Shown here one piece after another: positions 1 through 6,626 of a stretch of DNA of 10,318 nt. A model generated the notes under the pieces. The model was not told the origin of the DNA. It searched no databases and worked only from the letters and a program-made list of their open reading frames with translations. Position numbers and translations under genes: made by a program. This stretch comes from Pseudomonadota bacterium (lineage in GTDB: Bacteria; Pseudomonadota; Gammaproteobacteria; Burkholderiales; Nitrosomonadaceae): positions 1 through 10,318 of the forward strand of contig JAFEEV010000126.1 in NCBI GenBank assembly GCA_018240935.1. Direction: 5' to 3'. Every line of letters begins with the position of its first letter. Within the stretch, counting starts at the first letter, position 1.

Positions 1-2
1 AT

Positions 3-572
3 ACCACGTGCGGACAAACCGCGGCGGAGTGGCTGGCGGCGGTTGCGGAAGGGCAATTGGAGCGGGTGATCAAGGAATACGGCGAAGAACGGTTTGCGCG
101 CCAGATTGCCCGGGCGATCGTGGCGGCGAGAGTGCGGCAGCCCATCGTGACCACCGCGCAGCTTGCCGAAATCGTGTCGGCGGTGGTGCGCCCGCGTCAA
201 CGTGAGAGCATCCGGCATCCGGCGACGCGTACTTTTCAGGCGATCAGGATTTTTCTCAACCGGGAGCTTGAGGAGTTGTCGCTGGTGCTGCCGCAGTGCG
301 TGGAGTTGTTGAATCCGGGCGGACGCCTGGTGGTGATCAGTTTTCACTCGTTGGAGGATCGCATGGTCAAGCAATTTATGCGTAAGTGTGCCAGCGCGGA
401 TGAATTGCCGCGTGGCGTGCCGTTGCGGGAAAAGGATGTGCAAAGATTGAGCAAGCAGACCTTGCGCGTGATCGGCCGGGCGGTGCGTCCGGGCGAACCG
501 GAAGTGGCGGAAAATGCGCGCGCAAGAAGCGCGGTAATGCGTGTAGCTGAGAAAGTAACCCTGAACGGATGA
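3..572 (+). CDS. rsmH: 16S rRNA (cytosine-1402-N4)-methyltransferase RsmH, 3' part
   Basis: RsmH (MraW) uses S-adenosylmethionine to methylate N4 of C1402 in the 16S rRNA P-site region. It is the usual gene just ahead of ftsL in dcw clusters. The frame is open from base 3 and the 5' part, including the SAM-binding N-terminal motifs, lies outside the window. About 189 residues remain of a family protein of roughly 310. The visible part starts with TTCGQTAAEWL, which matches the family's TRGxSAAEWL element. It is followed by YGEERFARQIARAIV, HPATRTFQAIRIF (216-254), GGRLVVISFHSLEDR (318-362) and the C-terminal ENARARSAVMRVAE, all characteristic of RsmH. The TGA at 570-572 is 4 nt before the ftsL ATG. 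One oddity is a Cys at codon 9-11 where relatives I recall have Arg. Identification is firm; the only limit is the window edge. Confidence 0.97.
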   Translation, partial: TTCGQTAAEWLAAVAEGQLERVIKEYGEERFARQIARAIVAARVRQPIVTTAQLAEIVSAVVRPRQRESIRHPATRTFQAIRIFLNRELEELSLVLPQCVELLNPGGRLVVISFHSLEDRMVKQFMRKCASADELPRGVPLREKDVQRLSKQTLRVIGRAVRPGEPEVAENARARSAVMRVAEKVTLNG

Positions 573-576
573 CGGG

Positions 577-879
577 ATGTTCAAGCTGAACATTTTTCTG
601 GTTTTGATATTGATCGCAAGCGCGCTGGGCGTGGTGACCTCGCAGCACATGGTGCGCAAATTACACATGGCGCGGGAACATGAAAAGGAAATCGAGCGCA
701 AGCTGGATGTGGAATGGGGAAGATTGCAACTGGAACAAAGCACATTGATCATGCATGGGCGGATAGAGCACATCGCGAAAGAATATCTAAAAATGACCGT
801 GCCGGCCGCGGCCAGCATTCAAATCGTATCGATCAATGAGGCCGACAACCGGCTGGATGCGAAAGGGTTAAAACCATGA
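577..879 (+). CDS. ftsL: cell division protein FtsL
   Basis: FtsL is a small bitopic inner-membrane protein. With FtsB and FtsQ it forms the complex that recruits and activates FtsW-FtsI at the septum. The 100-residue product has a very short cytoplasmic N-terminus and one hydrophobic segment at about residues 5-21. A charged, heptad-like periplasmic stretch follows at about 25-60, the expected coiled coil that pairs with FtsB. The segment LQLEQSTL, then RIEHIAKEYLKM (about 62-73), matches the conserved FtsL pattern LLLEQST...RVExIAxxxLxM. E. coli FtsL is about 121 residues, so this is a compact but complete version. The ATG at 577 is 4 nt after the rsmH stop and has only a weak Shine-Dalgarno, so coupling to rsmH translation is likely. 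The stop overlaps the ftsI start by 4 nt. Sequence is poorly conserved in this family, so the call rests on size, topology, the short motif and position. Confidence 0.93.
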   Translation: MFKLNIFLVLILIASALGVVTSQHMVRKLHMAREHEKEIERKLDVEWGRLQLEQSTLIMHGRIEHIAKEYLKMTVPAAASIQIVSINEADNRLDAKGLKP

Positions 880-2600
880 TCAAACCCGAATTACGGCAAA
901 TCAAGTTATCGGCGTGGCGTTCGCTGCTGCTGTTCGGTTTGCTGGTGCTCGGTTTGATCAGTTTGGCGGGGCGCGCGGCGTACTTGCAAGGCATGCACCA
1001 TGATTTCCTGCAAGAGAAAGGCGAGTCGCGTTACAGCCGTGTAGTGGAAATGAACGCCGACCGCGGCATGATTACCGACCGCAATGGCCATATCCTGGCA
1101 ATCAGCTCACCGGTTGCCTCGATTTACGCTGATCCGAAAGTGGTGGAAATAAAACCGGAGCAACTGAAGAAGCTGGCCAGTCTGCTCGAGATGGACAGCG
1201 CCGAAATCAATGACCGCCTCAACCGGGAAAATAGCCGGTTTGTTTATTTGAAGCGGCAAGTGGTGCCGGATACCGCTGAAAAAATCATGAAAATGAAAAT
1301 CAAAGGGATTCATTTGACCAGCGAATCCAAACGCTATTATCCGGAAAGCGAATTTGCCGCGCATGTGCTGGGATTTACCGATATCAACGACGAAGGCCAG
1401 GAAGGCGTGGAGCGCGGCTGGCAGGATACGCTCGCGGGCGAACTGGGGCGGCGGCGTGTGCTTAAGGATAACAAAGGGCAGATCATCGAGGATGTGGAAA
1501 ACATTCGCCCGCCCAAACCGGGGCAGGATCTGGTTTTGTCGATCGATCGAAGAATCCAGTATCGCGCCCACGCGGAATTAAAAGAAGCGGTGCTGGCCAA
1601 TAATGCCAAGGCCGGCAGCATCGTCGTGCTGGATGCGCAAACCGGCGAAATTCTGGCGCTGACCAATTTGCCGGCGTACAACCCGAACCGGCGTTCATCC
1701 ATCACCAATGAGAGGCTGCGCAACCGGGCGCTGATCGATACCTTCGAGCCGGGATCGACATTGAAACCGTTCACCGTGGCAATTGCGATGGAAATCGGCA
1801 AAGTCAATGCCAACACGGTGCTGCAAACCGCGCCGGGAATGTGGCAAGTGGGCAGGAAAACCATCCGCGATGTCAGCAATAAGGGCGAACTGACGGTGGC
1901 GCAAATCATCCAGCAGTCAAGCAACGTCGGCACGGCAAAAATCGCCTTGTCGCTGGAATCGCAAACGATGTGGGAAATGTTTAACCGTTCCGGATTCGGC
2001 ACGCTGACGAATTCCGGTTTCCCCGGCGAGGCGAGCGGCATATTGCGTCCCTACAACAAGTGGCGGCCGATCGAACAAGCCACGATGTCATACGGTCACG
2101 GCATCTCCACCAGTCTGATGCAACTGGCGCGCGCTTACACGATTTTTGCCAGCGGCGGCGAATTAAAACCGATCTCGCTCTTGAAACAAAACATGCCGGT
2201 GATGGGACAGCGCGTAATCTCGCGCGATACCGCGCAGGCGATGAGCCGCATGCTGGAAATGGCCACCAAACCGGGCGGCACGGCGCCACTGGCGCAGATC
2301 AGCGGCTACCGCGTGGCCGGGAAAACGGGCACAGCGCACAAGCTGATCGATGGCCAGTACGCCAATAAACGCTATATCTCCACATTTGTCGGCTACGCGC
2401 CGGCATCGAATCCGCGTTTGATCATCGCGGTGATGATCGACGAACCTTCCGCCGGTAAATATTTCGGCGGCGCCGTAGCGGCTCCGGTGTTCAGCAAAGT
2501 CATGTCCGGCGCGTTGCGCATCCTGAATATTCCGCCGGATGCGCCGGCCAACAATGTGATTACGTTTACCGCGACACCCGAGATGGGTGATGAAGGATGA
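876..2600 (+). CDS. ftsI: peptidoglycan D,D-transpeptidase FtsI (PBP3)
   Basis: FtsI is the septum-specific class B penicillin-binding protein. It cross-links glycan strands made by FtsW by D-Ala-D-Ala transpeptidation in the periplasm. The 574 residues compare with 588 in E. coli. A cytoplasmic N-terminus is followed by one membrane anchor at about residues 15-33. The non-catalytic pedestal domain covers about 50-215 and includes RGMITDRNGHILA (63-75) and the GxEGVE-like element EGQEGVERGW (173-182). The transpeptidase domain covers about 216-550. All active-site motifs are present: STLK with the nucleophile Ser294 and Lys297, SSN at 348-350, and KTGT at 483-486. AAGGG at 863-867 lies 8 nt before the ATG at 876 and supports that start. 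The gene overlaps ftsL by 4 nt and murE by 4 nt. It lies in the same unit as ftsW, its glycosyltransferase partner. A beta-lactam target is expected, especially for PBP3-selective compounds. Confidence 0.98.
   Translation: MIKPELRQIKLSAWRSLLLFGLLVLGLISLAGRAAYLQGMHHDFLQEKGESRYSRVVEMNADRGMITDRNGHILAISSPVASIYADPKVVEIKPEQLKKLASLLEMDSAEINDRLNRENSRFVYLKRQVVPDTAEKIMKMKIKGIHLTSESKRYYPESEFAAHVLGFTDINDEGQEGVERGWQDTLAGELGRRRVLKDNKGQIIEDVENIRPPKPGQDLVLSIDRRIQYRAHAELKEAVLANNAKAGSIVVLDAQTGEILALTNLPAYNPNRRSSITNERLRNRALIDTFEPGSTLKPFTVAIAMEIGKVNANTVLQTAPGMWQVGRKTIRDVSNKGELTVAQIIQQSSNVGTAKIALSLESQTMWEMFNRSGFGTLTNSGFPGEASGILRPYNKWRPIEQATMSYGHGISTSLMQLARAYTIFASGGELKPISLLKQNMPVMGQRVISRDTAQAMSRMLEMATKPGGTAPLAQISGYRVAGKTGTAHKLIDGQYANKRYISTFVGYAPASNPRLIIAVMIDEPSAGKYFGGAVAAPVFSKVMSGALRILNIPPDAPANNVITFTATPEMGDEG
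2593..2597 (+). promoter_or_regulatory. Shine-Dalgarno AAGGA bearing on the murE start
   Basis: AAGGA at the end of ftsI abuts the first in-frame murE ATG (2597) with no spacing, but lies 8 nt before a second in-frame ATG at 2606, which is an ideal distance. Initiation at 2606 would remove the first three residues and turn the 4-nt overlap with ftsI into a 5-nt gap. The choice cannot be settled from the sequence alone. Confidence 0.45.
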
Positions 2601-4153
2601 ATGGGATGACGATCAAAAAGAAAGCGCCCCAGTTGTTCGATCATCATCGCTTGGATGAGCTCGGCGTCGCGATTAAGAATCTGGTGACGGATAGCCGGCA
2701 GATACAACCCGGCGATACGTTTCTCGCTTACGCCGGTGAAACCGCGGACGGACGTAACTTTATTCCGCAAGCGATTGCCGCCGGCGCCAACGCCGTGCTG
2801 TGGGATCCGCGGGATTTTGCCTGGGATTCCGAGTGGCGCATTCCGGCGTTGGCGATCGACGAGTTGAAAGCGCAGGCAGGTTCGATTGCCAGTCATGTGT
2901 ATGATCACCCGTCGGAAAAATTATGGATGGTTGGAATTACCGGAACCAACGGCAAAACTTCGTGCAGCCACTGGTACGCGCAAGCCATGACGAGCCTGGG
3001 TAAAAAAACCGCCGTGCTGGGAACGCTCGGCAACGGATTTTGCGGCGAGTTGAAAGGGGCGGAGAACACCACGCCCGATGCCGCAGTGTTGCAGCGCTCG
3101 CTGGCCGGATTCGTCGAACAGGGCGCGCACGGTGTGGCGATGGAAGTATCGTCGCACGGCTTGGTGCAAGGGCGGGTCAACGGTACGGTATTCGCGGTGG
3201 CTGTGCTGACCAACTTGTCGCGCGACCACTTGGATTACCATCGCGATATGGATGCCTATGCCGCCGCCAAGGCGCGTCTGTTTTTCTGGCCCGGCTTGCA
3301 GTATGCGGTTATCAATATGGACGATGTATTGGGCGTCGAGTTGTCACGGCAGCTCGCCAATAAATCCACAACCGTGATCGGCTACGGATTTCACTATCCG
3401 GAAAAGCGTAATCCGAGCCCATTCAAAATGGTTTACGGCTCCAATTTAAAAGTTGATATCCATGGTCTGGAGTTTGATATTGAATTTGAGGATAATCACG
3501 AACATTTGAAAATTGGTCTGCTGGGTAAATTCAATGCATCTAACTTGCTTGCCGTCGTGGCCGCCATGCTGGTAAGCGGAATCCGTTTGCCGGACGCGGT
3601 CCGGGCGCTGCAAAATGTGCAACCCATTCCGGGCAGGATGGAAAAATACCAAGGGATTGACCAGCCGATCATTATCGTGGATTACGCGCATACGCCCGAT
3701 GCCCTGGAAAAAGTGCTGTGCACGTTGCGTGAGCTGCTGCGCAGCGCGCAACCGAAAAAACGGACATCCCGGCAAAGCGCGCGGCTGTTCTGCGTCGTGG
3801 GGTGCGGTGGCGACCGGGATAAAGGCAAGCGCGCCATGGTGGGCGAAGTCGCCACGCGGCTGGCGGATGAAGTCATTTTTACCAGCGATAATCCGCGCAC
3901 GGAAAATCCTTTGAGCATTATTCAAGATATCGCGGCAGGCGCGGGCGCGGACAACTACCAGATCGAGCCCGATCGCGCGCTGGCCATTTATCAAGCCATC
4001 GCCAATGCGCACAACAGCGATATCGTGCTGATCGCGGGCAAGGGTCATGAAAAATTCCAGGAAATAAACGGGCGCAAGATTCCATTCAGCGACGCGGAAA
4101 TTGTGCAGCAGGTGCTGAAGGATTTGGCCCGAAAGGTACGGGTTCAATCATGA
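2597..4153 (+). CDS. murE: UDP-MurNAc-L-Ala-D-Glu:meso-diaminopimelate ligase MurE
   Basis: MurE is the cytoplasmic ATP-dependent ligase that adds the third stem-peptide residue. The 518 residues (about 495 in E. coli) show the three Mur ligase domains. The N-terminal UDP-binding domain covers about 1-105 and contains TDSRQIQPGDTFLA. The central ATPase domain has the P-loop GTNGKT at 116-121, EVSSHGL (183-189), NLSRDHLDYH and YAAAKARLF, where Lys225 is the expected carbamylated lysine. The C-terminal domain has YAHTPDAL (363-370) and GCGGDRDKGKR. DNPR at 431-434 is the signature for meso-DAP rather than L-Lys. Two features stand out. A basic insertion lies at about 384-396 compared with E. 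coli as I recall it. The DNA for about residues 275-315 (3421-3540) is only about 34% GC. The listed ATG at 2597 overlaps ftsI by 4 nt, while an alternative ATG at 2606 has a better-spaced ribosome binding site. The 3' end overlaps murF by 4 nt. Confidence 0.98.
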   Translation: MNGMTIKKKAPQLFDHHRLDELGVAIKNLVTDSRQIQPGDTFLAYAGETADGRNFIPQAIAAGANAVLWDPRDFAWDSEWRIPALAIDELKAQAGSIASHVYDHPSEKLWMVGITGTNGKTSCSHWYAQAMTSLGKKTAVLGTLGNGFCGELKGAENTTPDAAVLQRSLAGFVEQGAHGVAMEVSSHGLVQGRVNGTVFAVAVLTNLSRDHLDYHRDMDAYAAAKARLFFWPGLQYAVINMDDVLGVELSRQLANKSTTVIGYGFHYPEKRNPSPFKMVYGSNLKVDIHGLEFDIEFEDNHEHLKIGLLGKFNASNLLAVVAAMLVSGIRLPDAVRALQNVQPIPGRMEKYQGIDQPIIIVDYAHTPDALEKVLCTLRELLRSAQPKKRTSRQSARLFCVVGCGGDRDKGKRAMVGEVATRLADEVIFTSDNPRTENPLSIIQDIAAGAGADNYQIEPDRALAIYQAIANAHNSDIVLIAGKGHEKFQEINGRKIPFSDAEIVQQVLKDLARKVRVQS

Positions 4154-5550
4154 TGACGATCCGGGAAGCGGCGCAAGTATTGCAAGCCGGATGGAACGGG
4201 CAGGATGGATTGTTTACCGGGGTCAGCACCGATAGCCGCACGCTCAAGCCGGGCGATTTGTTCGTGGCTTTGAGCGGCGACCGGTTCGATGGCAGCGCAT
4301 TTATCGCCAGCGCCGAGGAAAAAGGCGCGGTTGCCGCGCTGATTCCGCAAATAGCCAGTAGCGAATTAACGGCCGGTATTCCGTTGTTGCGCGTCAAGGA
4401 TACGCGGCTGGCGCTAGGGCAACTGGCGGCGCATTGGCGCAGCCGGTTTGCGCTACCGGTGATCGGCGTGACCGGCAGCAACGGCAAGACCACCGTCAAG
4501 GAAATGATCGCCGCGATATTGCATCAGGCTGCGGCCCGCGATGGCACCGGGGCAAATGAGCAAGCCGGTCAGGTTCTGGCGACCGAAGGAAATCTGAATA
4601 ACGACATCGGCGTTCCACTGATGTTGCTGCGTTTACGGCCGCAGCATCGCTACGCAGTGATCGAGATGGGTATGAATCATATCGGCGAGATCGGTTATCT
4701 CACAGGGTTGGCAAAACCCGGCGTCGCCGTGATTACCAATGCCGGGGCTGCGCATATCGAGGGATTGGGATCGGTTGAAGCGGTGGTGCGCGCCAAGGCG
4801 GAGATCATTGCCGGATTGGATGCGCAAGGAACGGCCGTGATCAACGCGGATGACCGCTACGCTGCTGTGTGGCGGGAATATGCCGGTGCGCGCAAAATAA
4901 TCGATTTCGGTTTGCGTGAAAAAGCTTTGGTAAGCGCGGAGTTTCAGGCCGATCGATTGAGCAACCGGATGCGGTTGAAATTGCCGGACGGTAGCGTGGA
5001 AGTGAATCTGCAAGCGCCGGGCGTGCATAACGTGTATAACGCGCTGGCCGCCGCTGCCGCTGCGGCGGCGCTGGGAATCGGCAAGGAAACGATCGCCGCC
5101 GGTCTGGCGGCGTTCCAGGGAGTAAAGGGCCGGTTGCAGAAAAAATCCGGTTTGCACCATGCGCTGCTCATCGATGATACCTATAACGCCAATCCGGAAT
5201 CGGTGCGCGCGGCTTTGGCAGTGCTGGCGGCAACTCCGGGGAAAAAGATACTGGTGCTCGGGGATATGGGCGAATTGGGCCAATCCGCCATCGATCTGCA
5301 TCGCACGATCGGACGCGATGCGCGCAAAGCGGGATTGGATCGCTTATTGACGCTGGGCGAACTGAGCGCGTACGCGGCGGAAGAATTCGGCAAAGGCGCG
5401 CGGCATTTCAACGACATCGATGAACTGCTGCACGTGACCGAAGGTTTGCTGGCGGATGACGTGACTTTGCTGGTAAAAGGATCGCGCTTCATGCATATGG
5501 AGCGGGTGGTGCGGCAACTGGAGCAACCGGCGGGGTCATCATGCTGCTGA
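4150..5550 (+). CDS. murF: UDP-MurNAc-tripeptide:D-alanyl-D-alanine ligase MurF
   Basis: MurF is the last cytoplasmic Mur ligase. It adds the dipeptide D-Ala-D-Ala, made by Ddl, to give UDP-MurNAc-pentapeptide, the MraY substrate. The 466 residues (about 452 in E. coli) include an N-terminal substrate domain with STDSRTLKPGDLFVAL (26-41). The P-loop TGSNGKTT is at 108-115, followed by GNLNNDIGVP (147-156), EMGMNHIGEI and NAGAAHIEGLGS (197-208). The C-terminal domain has DDTYNANP (342-349), GDMGELG (371-377) and LVKGSR (441-446). Between the P-loop helix and GNLNNDIG there is a roughly 12-residue polar insertion (about 129-141) compared with E. coli as I recall it. An eight-alanine run at 300-307 is encoded by a perfect inverted repeat. 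The start ATGATG at 4150 overlaps the murE stop by 4 nt; the second ATG (4153) is an equally possible start. The last 10 nt overlap mraY, giving a C-terminal Cys-Cys. Confidence 0.98.
   Translation: MMTIREAAQVLQAGWNGQDGLFTGVSTDSRTLKPGDLFVALSGDRFDGSAFIASAEEKGAVAALIPQIASSELTAGIPLLRVKDTRLALGQLAAHWRSRFALPVIGVTGSNGKTTVKEMIAAILHQAAARDGTGANEQAGQVLATEGNLNNDIGVPLMLLRLRPQHRYAVIEMGMNHIGEIGYLTGLAKPGVAVITNAGAAHIEGLGSVEAVVRAKAEIIAGLDAQGTAVINADDRYAAVWREYAGARKIIDFGLREKALVSAEFQADRLSNRMRLKLPDGSVEVNLQAPGVHNVYNALAAAAAAAALGIGKETIAAGLAAFQGVKGRLQKKSGLHHALLIDDTYNANPESVRAALAVLAATPGKKILVLGDMGELGQSAIDLHRTIGRDARKAGLDRLLTLGELSAYAAEEFGKGARHFNDIDELLHVTEGLLADDVTLLVKGSRFMHMERVVRQLEQPAGSSCC
5047..5069 (+). repeat. perfect 8-bp inverted repeat in the murF poly-Ala stretch
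   Basis: GCCGCCGC at 5047-5054 and GCGGCGGC at 5062-5069 are exact reverse complements separated by 7 nt, an all-G/C stem. The repeat encodes the eight alanines at MurF 300-307. No T-run follows, so it is not an intrinsic terminator. Most likely it is a by-product of alanine codons, since this helix is alanine-rich in MurF proteins generally. Confidence 0.6.
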
Positions 5551-6626
5551 CACTCGCACAATGGCTGGCGCAAGACATCCGCGCGTTCAATGTGTTCAGT
5601 TATATTACTCTGCGCACTGTGCTGGCGACGCTCACCGCCTTAGTGATTTCCTTCATCATCGGCCCGCTGATGATCCGTAAGCTGACCGCTTACAAAATCG
5701 GTCAATCGGTGCGTGACGACGGTCCGCAAACGCATCTCGTCAAAACCGGCACGCCGACGATGGGCGGCGCCTTGATTCTGATGTCGATCGTGTTGACGAC
5801 GCTATTATGGGCGGATCTGCACAACCGCTATATCTGGGTGGTGCTCGCGACCACGCTGGGATTCGGCGTGATCGGCTGGGTCGACGATTACCGTAAAGTG
5901 GTTCACCGTAACCCGAAGGGACTTTCCGCGCGCGCTAAATTCTTCTGGCAGTCGCTGATCGCGCTCGTGGTTGCGCTATACCTGGCGTCGATCGCGGAAA
6001 TTCCGGCGCAAACCGACATGATCGTGCCCTTTTTCAAGGAGGTCGCGATTCCCCTCGGCGTTACGGGTTTTGTCGTGCTGTCCTATTTCGTCATTGTCGG
6101 CACCAGCAATGCAGTGAATCTGACCGATGGTCTGGACGGTCTGGCCATTATGCCGACGGTGATGATCAGCAGCGCGCTGGCGGTTTTTGCGTATGCGGCC
6201 GGTCACGTGGTATTTGCCAAATATCTCGGTATTCCGTACATCCCCAATGCCGGGGAATTAGCCGTGTTTTGCGGCGCCATGGCCGGCGCCGGATTGGCTT
6301 TCCTGTGGTTTAACGCCTATCCCGCCGAGGTTTTCATGGGCGATGTCGGCGCATTGGCGCTGGGCGCGGCTTTGGGAATCGTCACGGTCATCGTGCGCCA
6401 GGAAATCGTGCTGGTCATCATGGGCGGCGTTTTCGTCGTGGAAGCGCTGTCCGTAATGCTGCAAGTAGCGTCATTCAAGTTGCTGGGCAAACGGATTTTC
6501 CGTATGGCGCCACTGCATCATCATTTTGAATTGAAAGGCTGGAAGGAAAATCAGGTGGTGGTCAGATTCTGGATCATCACTTTTATTTTGGTATTGGTCG
6601 GACTGTCGACCTTAAAGTTACGATGA
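5541..6626 (+). CDS. mraY: phospho-N-acetylmuramoyl-pentapeptide-transferase MraY
   Basis: MraY is the polytopic inner-membrane enzyme that moves phospho-MurNAc-pentapeptide from UDP to undecaprenyl phosphate, forming lipid I. The 361 residues match the family (E. coli 360). Hydrophobic segments fit the expected ten membrane helices, starting at about residue 22. Family motifs are present in order: TPTMGGALI (71-79), the catalytic-site DDYRK with Asp115-Asp116, GLSARAKF, the NLTDGLDGLAIMP loop (193-205), FMGDVGALALG with Asp268, and the cytoplasmic HHHFELKGW (326-334) typical of MraY. The start at 5541 lies inside the last codons of murF, a 10-nt out-of-frame overlap with a G-rich but weak ribosome site at 5532-5535, so coupled translation is likely. 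The 3' end overlaps murD by 4 nt. All expected key residues are seen. Confidence 0.98.
   Translation: MLLTLAQWLAQDIRAFNVFSYITLRTVLATLTALVISFIIGPLMIRKLTAYKIGQSVRDDGPQTHLVKTGTPTMGGALILMSIVLTTLLWADLHNRYIWVVLATTLGFGVIGWVDDYRKVVHRNPKGLSARAKFFWQSLIALVVALYLASIAEIPAQTDMIVPFFKEVAIPLGVTGFVVLSYFVIVGTSNAVNLTDGLDGLAIMPTVMISSALAVFAYAAGHVVFAKYLGIPYIPNAGELAVFCGAMAGAGLAFLWFNAYPAEVFMGDVGALALGAALGIVTVIVRQEIVLVIMGGVFVVEALSVMLQVASFKLLGKRIFRMAPLHHHFELKGWKENQVVVRFWIITFILVLVGLSTLKLR

Noticed and set aside
1337..2041. 234-codon open frame on the - strand within ftsI
   Set aside because: It is antisense to a clearly functional transpeptidase with intact motifs; the translation shows no recognisable domain.
3474..3496. 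A second promoter-like pair, TTGATA and GATAAT, in the AT-rich part of murE
   Set aside because: The spacing is only 11 nt, too short for a sigma-70 promoter.
3446..4147. 233-codon open frame on the - strand within murE
   Set aside because: It is antisense to intact murE, with no recognisable domain, and is explained by codon bias of the real gene.
4633..5301. 222-codon open frame on the - strand within murF
   Set aside because: It is a shadow of murF with His/Gln/Arg-rich composition and no family features.
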